A stretch of DNA of 64,000 nucleotides from the NCBI RefSeq assembly GCF_947242115.1, contig NC_074715.1, positions 46,510,086-46,574,085 of the forward strand. Direction: 5' to 3'. Source of the DNA: Biomphalaria glabrata (Eukaryota > Mollusca > Gastropoda > Planorbidae). Every line of letters begins with the position of its first letter. Position 1 is the stretch's first letter. The notes under the pieces were generated by a model that saw nothing but the letters and a program-made list of their open reading frames with translations, was not told where the DNA came from and made no database searches. Made by a program: the position numbers and the translations under genes. Below, in pieces: positions 10,039 to 21,150 of this stretch.

Positions 10039-13000
10039 CAAAGTAACACAAACCATTGTCGCAGTCAGGGTTGGTCGCACTGCACAGGCTGCACTGACCA
10101 CTAGATGTCCGCTGAAACGGTTGCTGCGATAGGACGTTACCCCTAAAATGTGAAATCATTCAGAGTTCATTACTCAAGAATCTGGTACACAAGTCAAAAC
10201 ACATAACATACTTTTGCCGAATAAAATGCGTTCATTTCAATTGTGTGTGGGAGGTGTGTGGGGGTGTGTTTTACAATTCTTCTTCTCAGTTTACAAATTC
10301 TCATGGACAAAACCTCGAAAACGACTCATACGACTTTCCTAGAAATTTGACAGTTTATATGCATCTTTGGGAAAAGAATGACTAGCTAATTGGCCGCACA
10401 GGGGAAAATCTGGTTAGACCAGGGGTGGGCAAATTACGGCCCGCGGGCCACATGCGGCCCGCCGAAGTGTTTTATGCGGCCCGCCGACGCCTAAAGAAAT
10501 CAGGTGTTCCTACACATTACACATATAAAAATGCAAATACATTTAAATAAATAATTGTAAATATCTATAGATCTAGAAATTATTTAAACTTTTGATTCTT
10601 ATCACTTATCATGAAGAGGCTAAAGAAACATTGTCTTTAAACGTCATTCTAAAAAGTTTAAAGTAAACGAAGATTATTTAAAATGGCAATATTTCGAAAC
10701 ATTCAGTCAAGCCAGTATTTATTCAATTCTATCAAAAACTGTGTTGAAAGTGTTGGGTCGGCTTGTACAAGATGGCAAGTGTATCAACAAATGGAGCTCG
10801 TGCTTTGACTAAGAAAAACAGGCTTTTTAAATAAAATAAAGCATTGAATATCAAATATATTGTTGGAATTGATTTCTCAATGATCTTATTATTGGCACAG
10901 AGCCAGACTTAGGCATAGATAAACTGATTAGGGTCACCAATTGGTGAGGGCCTTGCAATGACTTCCTTCTTATAAATTTAGAGAAGAAATAGCAAAACTA
11001 GTCATCAATGTTATTGTTGAAGTACAATATGTTTTTAATAAATTGAATAATTTTACTTTTGTCGCATTTTTATATTTTATTGAGGCCACCAAATTCACTT
11101 TGCCAAGGGCTTCCAATTATCTGCCGGCCATGACTGGCAGTTCCGAGAAGTACTTGAATATTTGGAAACAAAACATTCCGATGTTCGGTAACACAGTAGT
11201 ATCCGCTGGCCTAGAAGAATATGGAATCTCAAGGAAGAAATAGTTAGGTTCATTGAAGGACATTGACTGTGACTTTGTTACAAATATTTATAATGAAGAA
11301 TTGAAGACAGACTTCATGTTTATCATTGGAGACATTGCAATGTTTTGTTTGCAAATGAAATGTATCTGCATCTTAAATCTTTTCAAACAAAGTTATTCCA
11401 CATCTTGAGGCAGCTAGTGAAATCGGGTCTTATCATTTTCCTTAGCTGAAATTATTTCTAGTGAAATTGATGCAATCACAAGACTTATTTGGGTTCCTTG
11501 ATTGTGGAATTTGAAAGCAAATTGTATGACGTCAAGAACTTGGAACTAGTTTTCAATACCATTTAATGCAGAAGCTGATTTAGCTCTATGATGATATACC
11601 TCACAGCAAATTATGACCTGAAAGAGAAATTCCAGTGAGTTCTTCCACAGAAGTTTCATGAGTGCCAGAAGCTGTATTCCCATACTTAAGAAAACTTTGT
11701 TGCGAAGCTTTCACATTATTCGGAACCTAATTCTTATGTGAACACGCTATAATTTGTTTGAAAATTATCAAGTGTTCGAACAGATCGATGCTCACTGAAT
11801 GTAATTTGACAGCAGTCGCAAGAACTAAACAACTAGTAAGCTAGTTCTACAGTTACAGAACATTATGCACGGATGTAAACAGTTAAATGCTTCACATTAA
11901 GTACAATTGTGGTGAAATGTTGTAATGTACAAAATAAAAAAAATTATTCGTAAAATTAGTTCAAGAAATTGCTAACTGTTGTTGCAATTCCTAAATTGGG
12001 AGTAAAAAAAAAATAAATTATGCGGCCCGCCAGTCCCCAAATTTTTTTAATGCGGCCCTCGGTAGAAAAAGGTTGCCCACCCCTGGGTTAGACCGTTATA
12101 AAATATAATGTTCTCAAATTAAATTCGATCTGGAGGTCTATACAATCTTTATCTTAAACACACATACGTCAGCGGGTATTCTTGGGGCGTGTTTTCATTA
12201 AAGAGTTCATAAATAGACATTCAGCAACATTTTCAGCACCGTCATTAAGTCTTGATATACAGACCTAGATCTAGCTGTAATAGGCTCTAATTGGGCGATG
12301 CAATCTACCTAAATCAGCAATTCGGCCAATGGTCAGACTGGGCTCTATAGCTTTGGTTGGCAGTCAGTCTAGGAGACGGAAACTCTGATATTACACCTAC
12401 GGCTATCTGTTGTTCGCAGCTGTCTCAGACGTCTGTGCTACTGTGAACTGCATTTAGTTTAAAGAGTGGTATTGGTCTGCACGAGCCAATTATCACTTTA
12501 AAAATACTTTGCGCAGGCTGGAGGCAGTGCAGTAATTTATATAATTAGCCCACAAATTATAAGCCTATCACCAAACTAGAATCTTCTGTACTATATATCC
12601 TGATGGTTTTGAGTTGAAATACCCCCATACAGAGAGTTTTGAGGTTGAAAACCTCTCTTCTTCAGTTTTATTCTAAAGCAAACTGTTGTCACCAAATTCT
12701 ATGAGCGTAGCTAAGGGGATTTGAATTTTAAAAAAACAAAAAAACTCCACAGATTTTTTAGCTTACCCCCCCCCCCCCCAAGTGATTTCGATTCGACGAT
12801 AAAACTTCCCTTTCGATCTAAAATCTAAAACAAACTACAGTCAACTAGTTCCAAGAGCATAGCCAAGTGAGGTTACACATTTCTACTAGTGGCTGGACTC
12901 CATTAATAAAGTGCAGTGAATAGTCATCGGCCGAAATTGAAAAAAAAAAACTAAATGTGGCTCAACAAAGATGGCAAAGACGGATTTTAGGAGTCAGTTA

Positions 13001-16000
13001 TAGAGATCGGGTCTCAATTTCTCTCAATCAAGGAAATCTTGTGCCGAACTGGGAGTCGACACCTTAGTAAGGTTGTGACAGAGCGTCGCAAGAGGTCTGC
13101 GGGACATGTTTTCCGACAAACTGAATTACACATAATAAGAGTTGCCATGACATGGAGGCCATTACGAGGAAAGCGCATACAGGGACATCCTAGTACAACT
13201 TGGCGCCACACTTTCTTCTTTTTCTTCTAGCCAGCTCTTTTGAAGACTATGCCAAGGAAAAATAGTGTGCTGTTTTCTTCAGTTGTTCAGCACTGCCGTA
13301 CAGGGTGTTGGTTATGTTGGGCTGGAGTGGTAGTGGGGTCTGCTTAAGGTGGATTAGGAAGGGGCATTCAAAAAGGATATGGTTTACGGTTTCATAAGGG
13401 TGGGCGCAGTTTTTACAAAGGGGGAGTTGTGTGGGATTTATTTTATTGAGATGGTAATTTAACAGAGGTACGTGTCATGTTCTTAGATGGAAGATTGTAG
13501 ATTGCTCTGTGTGGAAGCGTGAGGGTGTGGTAAATGTGAAATTGTTTGTGTGTGTGTGTGTAAAAGTGTGTGTGCGCAGTAGCGCGAGTGTGTAAATAAT
13601 TTAGAAGAAAAGTGTAAAAGTGTGAGGGTGTGTGTGTCTGTGAGTTGACAACTTACGGAGGGTAGTAATAACAAGCCAGAAATATGGCGTCTGGTAAATC
13701 TTCCTCGGTCGTCTCCCCTTTCAGCAGCGCACACTCATTGATGGCACAGCCCAAAAACTCGGTTGACGCCCACACCATCTGACGAGGCAAAGATGACAAT
13801 TAAAATTTAAGATCACTCATTTCATTTTTACTGTAGCGATCGGAGCCCATGACGACCTGCTAACTATTGTAAAAAGACGAAAACTTAAAACCTTTGGTCA
13901 CATTACAAGATCTACGGGCTCGCAAAGACCTTCCTTCAGGGAACAGTGCCAGGAAAAGGAGAAGAGGCAGACAGAAAAAGCGATGGGAGGACAATATTAA
14001 AGAATGGACGGGCCTGCCATTGAGAGAGGTTCTGAACAAGGCAAAAAAAAAAAGGGAGGAATGGAGAAAGACGGTCGACAAATCTTGCCTGGTGCCCCAA
14101 CGGTCCAACAGACTAAGGGATAGGTAAAGGTAAAGGTAAGACTTCACCAGAGTCTCTTATTGCGAATGGAGCTTCGTTGTTTGTTTAGTACTCCTATCGT
14201 TAAAATCAATCCGTTGGTATTCACTTTCTTAAGTTAAACGCTAATAGTATTATTATATTTATTATAGAAGTGCCAGGGTTGAGGCTCATTAAAGGGATCA
14301 TTGCCCATTTCCTGGTGATATGGAAGGTCTGCAGCCCTCTGGATGCTAAGGGCCGTAAAGGTATCTGCGAAATCAGTTGTACACTCGGTTGATATAGCAA
14401 CAAGGTATATTTTTATTTTTCTAAATCGACCGCCTGCGGGCAATGGTTATGCTTGCCCTGGATGTGGCAAAATATGTAGGTCACAGCTGGGACTGCGCAG
14501 CCACGGCAAATACTGCATTCCTCACTAATCTTCGGACTCGAAGACTAGCCTTATTATTATTATATATTTTTTTAGATAACTTCCATATTATTATTATTAT
14601 TATTTTATTATTATATTTATTATTATTTTGTAAAAATAAGGTTCAATAATCAACAAATGGTTGGTAGTTCCCAAAATATATTTTAGTCGTTTTATAGACT
14701 ACCTGTAGAAGTTCAAAAACATTAGCTCCGTTTGAAATTGTGGGAAAAAGGGAACAAAGGATTTTTATTGTAGCGGAAGCAAAACAAATTCTTGATGTAT
14801 TTCAACCATTTCTAGCCTACATCACATCAATTAGACGCAGGATGGCTGCCTGGTCGTGCTATATGCGCGCTTGACTGTCGTTCGAACTTCCTGGATTCAT
14901 GCCATAACCGCTGCCATCCCCCGTCGTCCTGCGGCAGGTTTTAACTAGCACGGAAACATTTTACCAGATACCCCTCTCTCCCTTCACTGGCCCACAAAAG
15001 TGATTGGACCGTTTGTGTAGTGTCTCTGTCTACGTCATACCTGTGTGTAATGACAGCAGGTTGTCTTATTCTCAGAACAACAATCTATGAAGCCAGTCGG
15101 ACTGGGCATGATGTTGTACTGTTCCAGGTGCCAGGCAATGAGGGCGTTGTCCACAGTGCTCTCTGGGGTGGTCTTGAAGTTGCTGCGGTACAGGTTCTCT
15201 CCCCACTGGGGATTGTTCTGGTGCTTGAAGTCGCATCCTTTCACCCAGCGACCGGCTTCTTGTGACAACGCCGTTGACCAATCCTTGAACAACAAAAAGG
15301 TAGATACAAGATCAAATATAGACATATTTTTTAAACTTTATGCAAAATAACTTTCTAAACTTTGTAGGCCTACCTCTGTTCTTTTACTTCATTCATTTAT
15401 AACTTTTAGATCACCAGCACTATAAACACGATTAAGGTAACGGAATCTGATGGACAAGGTAGTTGAGTATCCTTAGGCATAGGCAAACAAGGCAGCCGCC
15501 TAGGGCCTCCAAATGGTGTGGCCTCGACAGAACTCAATAAAATTATTTTAGAGAAGAAACAGCGAAACTTGTCTCCCAGTGCTATTGCTGGAGTACACTA
15601 GGTTTTCAATCAATTGCGTAATTTTATTTTTTCGCTGTTTATTTTTTGTCTATATCATTTGGGGCCACAAAATTCACTTCGCCTAGGCCTCCAATTTTAT
15701 AAGTCCGACACTGTGAAAACAGTCTGTTCCTGTAATTGTCTATATACTAATAATAACCATAATTTCTTGTCTTGTTCGAATTTTTCATCCATATTGTTTT
15801 TGTAAAGTAGTAACGCTGAGGTTGTCAATTGTAGTCAAACTGAATTTCCATTTGACTGGATCAATAAAATTATCTTATCTTATAAAATACAGACGTTACT
15901 TTAAAAAAAGAAGACGATTACGTCCTACCCGTGTCCCTAAGTCAATCTAGTCATGCATGTTAATTTATATGGCGCTGTAAGTGAACACATAATGTAGGCG

Positions 16001-16893
16001 CTATGACGAAGCAACAGACTTAAAAAAACAAGAGTTATAATGACCAAATTGTCTTCAACAGTTTTTAACAGGTAGTTGTTCATATTATTCTTAGATGAAG
16101 TACTAGGCTACCAGTTAGGCTTAAATAAATATATGCAACTTGTTTTGTGACTCTGATTTGATGAAATAATTTATTTTCATGAGAACTGATGGCAGGTATT
16201 GGCTATTAGGACAATTATAATTTAGTTTCTGTGGACAATTTAAAAAATAGTGTGGCCAGTAAAAAAAGGGCAACCTTGACCTTCCTTGGGTAGGCCTATT
16301 TATATCAGGGAACTTAATCCATTCCCACAATCCCAAGTAAAAATAAAATCCAGTGCATTCAATCATAACCATTCGTTACAGAAGGCCTCAACACTGACCT
16401 GCAACGTCACAACCTGTGGGCAGTTTAGACCAATTGCTCGTTGTCACGTCGTACAGACCTATAAAGTGGCAACGAGCTATTGGTCTAAACTGCCCACATG
16501 TTGTGACGTTGCAGGTCAGTGTTCAGGCCTTCTATAACAATTGGTCTCGATTCGATAGATGTCGATGTCTTGACTTTTGAAAAGGCAATCTAGCATTTCA
16601 CCACTGAACTATATAAGACATGAATAAAATATGAACTATTGGTTCTATTAAAATGGCCTAGATCTAGAGCCTACCAAACGATTCATGTCTCCAGCCAATC
16701 TCTCGTCTCGTCTGTAATCGTTGTGAAGACGGAGCAACAGAATTTTGATGTCCTCGCTGATTCCTGTGTCCACTGTAAGATTGGTCGGCATGGTGGGGTC
16801 AAAGCTTTGAGCCAAGGACCTGTCCCAGACTTGAACCAGCATTACCAGGACAGTGACCGGTAGCTGGCGAGGCAACATTACCATGATCTTCAT
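10039..16893 (-). CDS. Secreted CAP-superfamily (CRISP/SCP/GLIPR-like) protein
   Basis: CDS exons on the minus strand: 16893-16675, 15283-15041, 13778-13657 and 10142-10039, all with GT-AG boundaries and matching phases (0, 0, 2, 1). The start Met is followed by a hydrophobic signal peptide with likely cleavage after RSLA. The CAP fold follows: LLRLHNDYRR, LDWSTALSQEAGRW, GENLYRS, TVDNALIAWHLEQYNI, the CAP1 signature CHYTQ|MVWAST (split by an intron), FLGCAINEC, and the CAP2 signature ACYYYPPGN. A short cysteine hinge ends the protein (GQCSLCSATNPDC, then DNGLC). The His of HYTQ and Glu of GENL fit the conserved CAP cavity residues. An acceptor just upstream of the ATG (tttacag) implies a 5' UTR exon farther right. 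The last exon leaves phase 1; a candidate terminal exon at 4237 would give about 234 residues. CAP proteins are secreted and diverse (venom, sperm, defence); the precise role here is unknown. Confidence 0.88.
10420..12085. mobile_element. hAT transposon, degenerate, with exact 8-bp target duplication
   Basis: Terminal inverted repeats start caggggtgggcaa and end ttgcccacccctg. The flanks carry an exact 8-bp duplication, ggttagac (10412-10419 and 12086-12093), the hAT signature. The termini are rich in gcggcccg, as in GTF2IRD2/ZBED5-like hAT families. The interior has diverged transposase-like stretches (for example a frame reading SFQTKLFHILRQ near 11380) but no long open frame, so it is inactive. 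A second, smaller element sits inside it. It lies in the CAP intron if the 4237 exon is correct, otherwise upstream of the last known CAP exon. Confidence 0.88.
10894..11143. repeat. Non-autonomous repeat nested in the hAT element
   Basis: Shares a 240-250 bp body with 15478-15720 and 63668-63916: ttaggcatag, then a gagggcctt-type stretch, gagaagaaatagc, taataaattg, and a terminal ccaaattcactttgccaagg. In this copy it begins cagagccagac and ends near ccatgactggcag. Termini of this kind suggest a small hAT-derived element. Confidence 0.6.
12600..12950. repeat. Two diverged repeat monomers, family unknown
   Basis: Two related stretches of about 150 bp. Each has a ctaaa(gc/ac)aaact segment followed by a ccaa(attctatg/gagcat)ag(c)gtagc-like segment, with a poly-C run (12769-12779) between them. 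No coding potential. It looks like an old interspersed repeat. Confidence 0.35.
12955..13212 (+). mobile_element. LINE fragment, plus strand
   Basis: Encodes short stretches typical of a LINE polyprotein C-terminal region: QQRWQRRILGVSYRDRV, then RTGSRHLSKVVTERRKRSAG, HVFRQTE and AMTWRPLRGKRIQGHPSTTW, separated by a frame change. It is interrupted at 13205-13212 by the tail of an oppositely oriented LINE. Confidence 0.65.
13205..13480 (-). mobile_element. I/jockey-type LINE 3' end, minus strand
   Basis: On the minus strand it reads LLNYHLNKINPTQLPLC, then CAHPYETVNHILFECP, QPNITNTLYGSAEQLKKTAH and FSLA, ending in an agaagaaaaagaagaaa tail. It is nearly identical in protein to the plus-strand copy at 56030-56440. 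The C-x2-C-x-H-C array is the zinc-binding end of reverse transcriptase LINE polyproteins. It inserted into the LINE at 12955-13212. Confidence 0.75.
13535..13645. repeat. TG-rich low-complexity tract
   Basis: Runs of gtgtgtgtgtg with gtgtgagggtgtg interruptions, immediately beside the donor of CAP exon 3 (13656). It has no coding value. Confidence 0.7.
13875..14130 (+). mobile_element. LINE C-terminal end
   Basis: An open stretch of 77 residues at 13894-14127 contains RKRRRGRQKKRWEDNIKEW, TGLPLREVLNKAKKKREEW and VPQRSNRLRDR followed by a stop. This is the terminus of a mollusc LINE polyprotein. Related ends occur at 49143-49325 (plus) and 47580-47700 (minus). It is inserted in the intron between CAP exons 2 and 3. 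Confidence 0.75.
14400..14625 (+). mobile_element. LINE 3' end with C-terminal zinc finger
   Basis: The plus strand reads NGYACPGCGKICRSQLGLRS, then HGKYCIPH and a stop at 14526. The 3' UTR follows (aatcttcggactcgaagac) and then a TAT/ATT repeat tail. The finger has the C-x2-C-x12-H-x3-C pattern seen in the other RTE-like copies. The same UTR recurs at 52655-52750. Confidence 0.7.
14837..15005 (+). repeat. tRNA-derived SINE, second copy
   Basis: Shares ggatggctgcctggtcgtg, gcgcgcttgactgtcgttcg and the body gtcgtcctgcggcaggtttt with the SINE at 9608-9800. It sits between CAP exons 2 and 3, just left of exon 2. Confidence 0.7.
15478..15720. repeat. Non-autonomous repeat copy
   Basis: Homologous to 10894-11143 and 63668-63916 (ttaggcataggcaaac, agccgcctagggcctcc, gagaagaaacagcgaaactt, aattcacttcgcctaggcct). 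It is in the CAP intron between exons 1 and 2. Confidence 0.65.
15780..15962. mobile_element. Two LINE 3' ends joined tail to tail
   Basis: From 15805 the plus strand carries a LINE 3' UTR (gctgaggttgtcaattgtag, then ggatcaataaaattatctta), also present at 28858-28930. It meets the minus-strand 3' end of a CR1-like LINE (ttataaaatacagacgttac, then tcatgcatg) at about 15884. Both families end in ATCTT-type repeats, which blurs the junction. Confidence 0.65.
16375..16538. mobile_element. Foldback (hairpin) element
   Basis: Arms of about 69 nt at 16375-16443 and 16470-16538 are reverse complements with about four mismatches, around a 26-nt spacer. The arms begin gttacagaaggcctcaacac and contain ctgcccac and gacgttgcaggtcagtgtt. 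Single-arm relatives occur at 29735-29818 and 52545-52640, so this is an interspersed repeat and not a host hairpin RNA. It is in the CAP intron between exon 1 and exon 2 or close to it on the exon 2 side. Confidence 0.8.
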
Positions 16894-16896
16894 TTC

Positions 16897-17730
16897 TGTA
16901 AAGTGAAATATGTTTTTGAATTGTATTTATATTTCGTCTTCTGAGAATTTTTTTTTAAAAACTGTGTTGAATAAATGTTTGTAAATCTCACACAAAACTA
17001 AGTAAATAAATTAGAAACGCTGCCCCCCCCCCACATATCCAACTGAATTAATTGAAATGTAACAAGCTCCAACAAAAACAAAAAAACAAAACACAAAAAC
17101 AATATAGAGTCAAATGAACATAACAAAATACGTTTCAATTTAAAACTTCTCATGATTGAAATATAAAAATTATACCGATGCCTGCATACTTTATAAAGTT
17201 AAATGTAATGGGATATAAACATTTCATTTCTATGACTCGGATCCATCTATGAAGAATCGCGGTAACTTTCAAGGCTTCAAATCCATACAGAAAAACATAT
17301 AGGACCCAGACCACCTTCTTTTAAGTACAGTCTCATCATTTCTTGATTTTCATCTTAAGCCATTTAGCTTTTTATTCCCTTGCAGCGGAGTTTGTTTTCA
17401 GAATTTTCTTACAGAGTCTTTGCTGTTTAGACTTAGTAAGTTTGGGATAGGAGACGGATGTTATATTATTGTAATCGCACTTCTAGCTCTCAAAAGATTT
17501 CCTCTACTTGCATCACACCTTGGCCTTCGATCCGGATAATAGTATGATATTTCAACCCCCCACATTCAATAGAAGCGCTATAGCTAAGTACACACCCAGA
17601 TTTACCATATAATATAAGATTTCTCATTAAGAAAACAAAGTGGAAGAGGAAACGCTATAAACGCATTAGTAACAAGTCATAAAATGTCAAAAAGCATTCT
17701 ACATAATCATATTTATATATAAAATATTTA
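16897..17730. other. No gene recognised upstream of the CAP start
   Basis: AT-rich sequence to the right of CAP exon 1. It should hold an intron and 5' UTR exon of the CAP gene, but I cannot place the first exon or promoter. Confidence 0.35.
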
Positions 17731-17733
17731 ATT

Positions 17734-17880
17734 GGGGATGAAATGACCGGGGATGAAATGACCGGGAGATGAAATGACCGGGAGATGAAATGACCGGGAG
17801 ATGAAGTGACCATGGGATGAAATGACCGGGAGATGAAGTGACCATGGGATGAAATGACCGGGGATGAAATGACCGGTCAC
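17734..17880. repeat. Short tandem repeat, 15-17 bp units
   Basis: About nine units of gatgaaatgaccggg(a), with a gatgaagtgaccatgg variant repeated twice. Unit length varies slightly. Flanks are unrelated AT-rich sequence. Confidence 0.85.
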
Positions 17881-19650
17881 CACGTAAGCCTACCTCAAAG
17901 CTGTTTATGCATACTTTACCGAGAGGCCTGAATAAGCTACAGTCCCAAAAACATCTTCTCAGACTCTAGGACTGGGCATTTGATTAACCAGTGTATTCAG
18001 TATTACAGGAAGCGGTAGGATTGTATCTATTTATATCGGCACTAGGTTAATGGATGATGTGTTTCTGCTACTTTAAAAATAAGTTTAAAGAATGCCTACA
18101 TTCAATAAAAAGAATGTGTAAGACAAAATTGTAAATAAAAAAAAATATGCTTAACAACACAACTTTAAAGGTGAAACACTTAAATATTTACTCACCTGTA
18201 TTAATGTTTCTATGTTTTACTAGTGGCACTGATGAAGTGCAGACTGGCACGGTCTCCAAACACAACAGTTGTGGCCCCTGCCAATATTTATCATACTTGT
18301 GTCCCTTGTTTAATATTTATATCAGCCTACTGTCACTCAATCATCCGCCTTTTGTTCCTCATCATTAAAGATGGACCTATGGGTAAGATGAGGTGGTGGA
18401 CATGTTTATGGTGGAATGTTGCGACGTAATAACCGCTCTATTATTATATCGTCTGCTAACAGATGTTCAACTGGACTCTAGTAATACTATAAACTGTTGG
18501 TCCATTTTCCCTAAAATTGAAAAGACTTGTACGCAGACAATCCTCAGTGTCACATAGGAGACTCCAGTTCTCTCCATTATACACAACTGGAGTGCAAAGT
18601 ATCAAACAATACTTGTCATTTATTTTTTTTATTACAAAAAAGTTTCGAAGATTAACTTAATGCCCCTGTGGGCACTTTCATGAGAACATAACAATAGGTG
18701 TCCCTCATTTTAATTTTTTAACATTGCTTCCATTGGGAATTTAAAAAAAAAAAATTGTATAAAGAGAAGAGCAGTAGTTCATGTGGCCACGCAGTCCCAG
18801 CTGTGACCTACATATTTTGCCACATATCGAAGACATACTGTTGTCTGCCGATGGTCAGTTCAGGTTATCTTTTTGCAGAGTACGTCTGACCTTGGCAATA
18901 GATTTTTTTTTTCCTTTTGGTCTCAAATGTTTATCCCGCGGCCTTTGTGAGAAATCTCCAGCTGTCTCGTTAGGAAGCCGCCTGCTGCCAGGTGCTCTAT
19001 TCTGTGGTACGTAAAATGATCATTAAATCGTTTTTGGGGAGCCATTCTATAGCGCCACCATTCAGCTAACCGAAAAAAAAAAGGATTGCCTTTGACATAC
19101 ATTTTTCTCCTATACTAGATATGTGCTCTGCCAGCGTGGCTGTCGAGCTATAAGCAGTCCCTCTGTTCATACCGGCATTCACAAGTCATTTCGTCATTTA
19201 TAGTGCGGTAAACACAATCCAGAAATGGCGTCTTTATTTTTTGTCTTACTTTTATTAAATTCCTCATTAAGAAACTATATAAACTGTGCGTATTAATTGC
19301 ATAGTCAGAAAGTCATTTTGCAGTGCAGTCTTGCCATCGTATACATTTATCCATGCATGTAAATAATTCACTTAAACTCTGCTAAGTCGTTGGTTTTGAC
19401 AAAAAATCTACAACCGTTTGCATAAATGTGTTAAAAATATGGTGAATTGGGATCACTCGTGTTGAGGATCCTGAAGTATTTGTTATCATTAATAGTGAAT
19501 ATTTGTAAAAGTGGTGTATATTTAGTAAAACACTGCTTGCATAAGTGATTTAGATTTTTCGCTTTCAGAAAAGAAAAATGTAGCCGTTGCATCAGAACTT
19601 TAAATGGTCTAAAATATTGTGATGTCGGATTTTCCCTATCTTTTCTAGTT
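17881..19650. other. No gene recognised; probable old repeats
   Basis: Holds a hydrophobic plus-strand stretch near 18223-18365 (ANIYHTCVPCLIFISAYC) after an acceptor-like ttttactag at 18224. There is no usable donor, so I do not call an exon. The 18780-19010 block has a different composition and may be repeat-derived. No known family was recognised. Confidence 0.3.
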
Positions 19651-19654
19651 TACG

Positions 19655-19970
19655 AGATCTAAACGGGACGGATGGACAGAGAGGCCAAACAAAACTAATA
19701 GAGTCTTTTCCCCTTTCGGGGGCCGCTAAAAATAAATCTAAATCCTTAATTAGGTGTCTTATAGTACTGGTGGCGCTCTACAATTCAGGCGATAATATGA
19801 AAAACTATATGTTTATTAGATTTGTTCTCTTTGAAAAAAATAGTAACCAATTTTTGTGTAAATGTAGTAGTTAATATGACATATCTTACATAACTAAACG
19901 GGACGGACGGAAGGACATTCCACACAAAACTAATAGCGTCTTTCCCCTTTCGGTGTCGCAAAAAATTAAT
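19655..19970. repeat. Duplicated motif of about 70 bp, spaced 236 bp
   Basis: The stretch aaacgggacgga(t/c)gga, followed by acaaaactaatag(a/c)gtctt and cccctttcgg, occurs at about 19658-19728 and again at 19894-19960. It is either one repeat with internal duplication or two copies of a short interspersed sequence. No coding potential. Confidence 0.6.
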
Positions 19971-20625
19971 CCGACGAACAAAAGAGTTGCTTGGCTGTTT
20001 TCAAAGTAAGATAAAGTATTTGGTGAAATCGGATTTCAGATAGCGCTTTTTGTTCTTGAGACGTGAATGTGACAAACAGACAACACAGTTACAAGGGCGG
20101 GGGCCTGTGCAAAAAGAAGACTACATTCATCAAATTTTACGACCATAAAATTCTGAACTAACTCTTTAGTAAGCCAGAGTGATACTGACCATCTGTTATG
20201 TTGGATAACTAATGTTACTAAGTATTCTCTAATGGCAATAGCAAAGCATGTCCCTTTCTTTCTTTTAAAATTTTTCGACCCATTAAAAGGGAAAAGTTGC
20301 TTCTAAATTGTTTAGGTAAGCTACTGAAACGTTGGATTTCAACATGTTTTGTAGGTTGCTAATTTGGAGTGCAACGGCTGCTTTGGGCTTCTGAAATCGA
20401 ATCGTTATTTTTTGTTTAATTTATTTTGCAACGAGTTATTGTTTTTCTTTTCATACAAAGATCCCATTTTAAAAACAATACATGAAAGACGTGGTACTAA
20501 GAATAGTAATTGTCTTGGTACTAACACAAATACAGGGAAATACTCAAATAAAAAACAAAAACAATTTCATCTCATACATTGTTAAAGACAACTGTAAATC
20601 TGGGATATAGTTAGTTTGAATCTTT

Positions 20626-20635
20626 TGAGATAGAA

Positions 20636-20732
<97 letters not shown>
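20626..20732. repeat. GA and GATA microsatellite
   Basis: A (GA)n run passes into (GACA)n and then about 16 copies of GATA. The minus-strand serine/isoleucine-rich frame through it is spurious. Confidence 0.95.
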
Positions 20733-20733
<1 letters not shown>

Positions 20734-21150
20734 AGTTTATGAAAGGAAAGGTTGAGTTCTTCGCTCGTAAACATGCCTATAGATTGAAAAACAACCTATA
20801 TTACAAAAACTCATCAGAATTGATGCACGACAGTTTGTAGGTCTACTTATCGATTCCGATACCACGGGAGACAACCGAGTTCGCCAGTTTATGGTGTCCA
20901 AGCAATATCGTTAGGGTTGTGTCCCATCAATCAAAAACAACAAAAAAAGTTGGAACAATACACCTGGAAACTCCTCCTCTCCTCCCCCCTCTGCCCTCGT
21001 TACCTCTGAATGTGTAAAGACATAGTCTACTGTAAGAGTGTCGAATTTCTTTATAGTCGACTTTCAGTACTAGACGAGAGATTCTACTACTTGCTGAACT
21101 GAAAGGAATATAAAGACGACGTGACTCAATAGCAGAAAGAACACCTAAGC

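Noticed and set aside
16381-16532. Host microRNA precursor
   Set aside because: The arms are much longer than a pre-miRNA and single arms recur elsewhere as an interspersed repeat.
18147-18429. Hydrophobic stretch NIYHTCVPCLIFISAYC as a membrane-protein exon
   Set aside because: An acceptor-like site precedes it, but there is no donor in frame and no family match I can name.
20544-20774. Serine/isoleucine-rich minus-strand frame
   Set aside because: Produced by the GATA and GA microsatellite.
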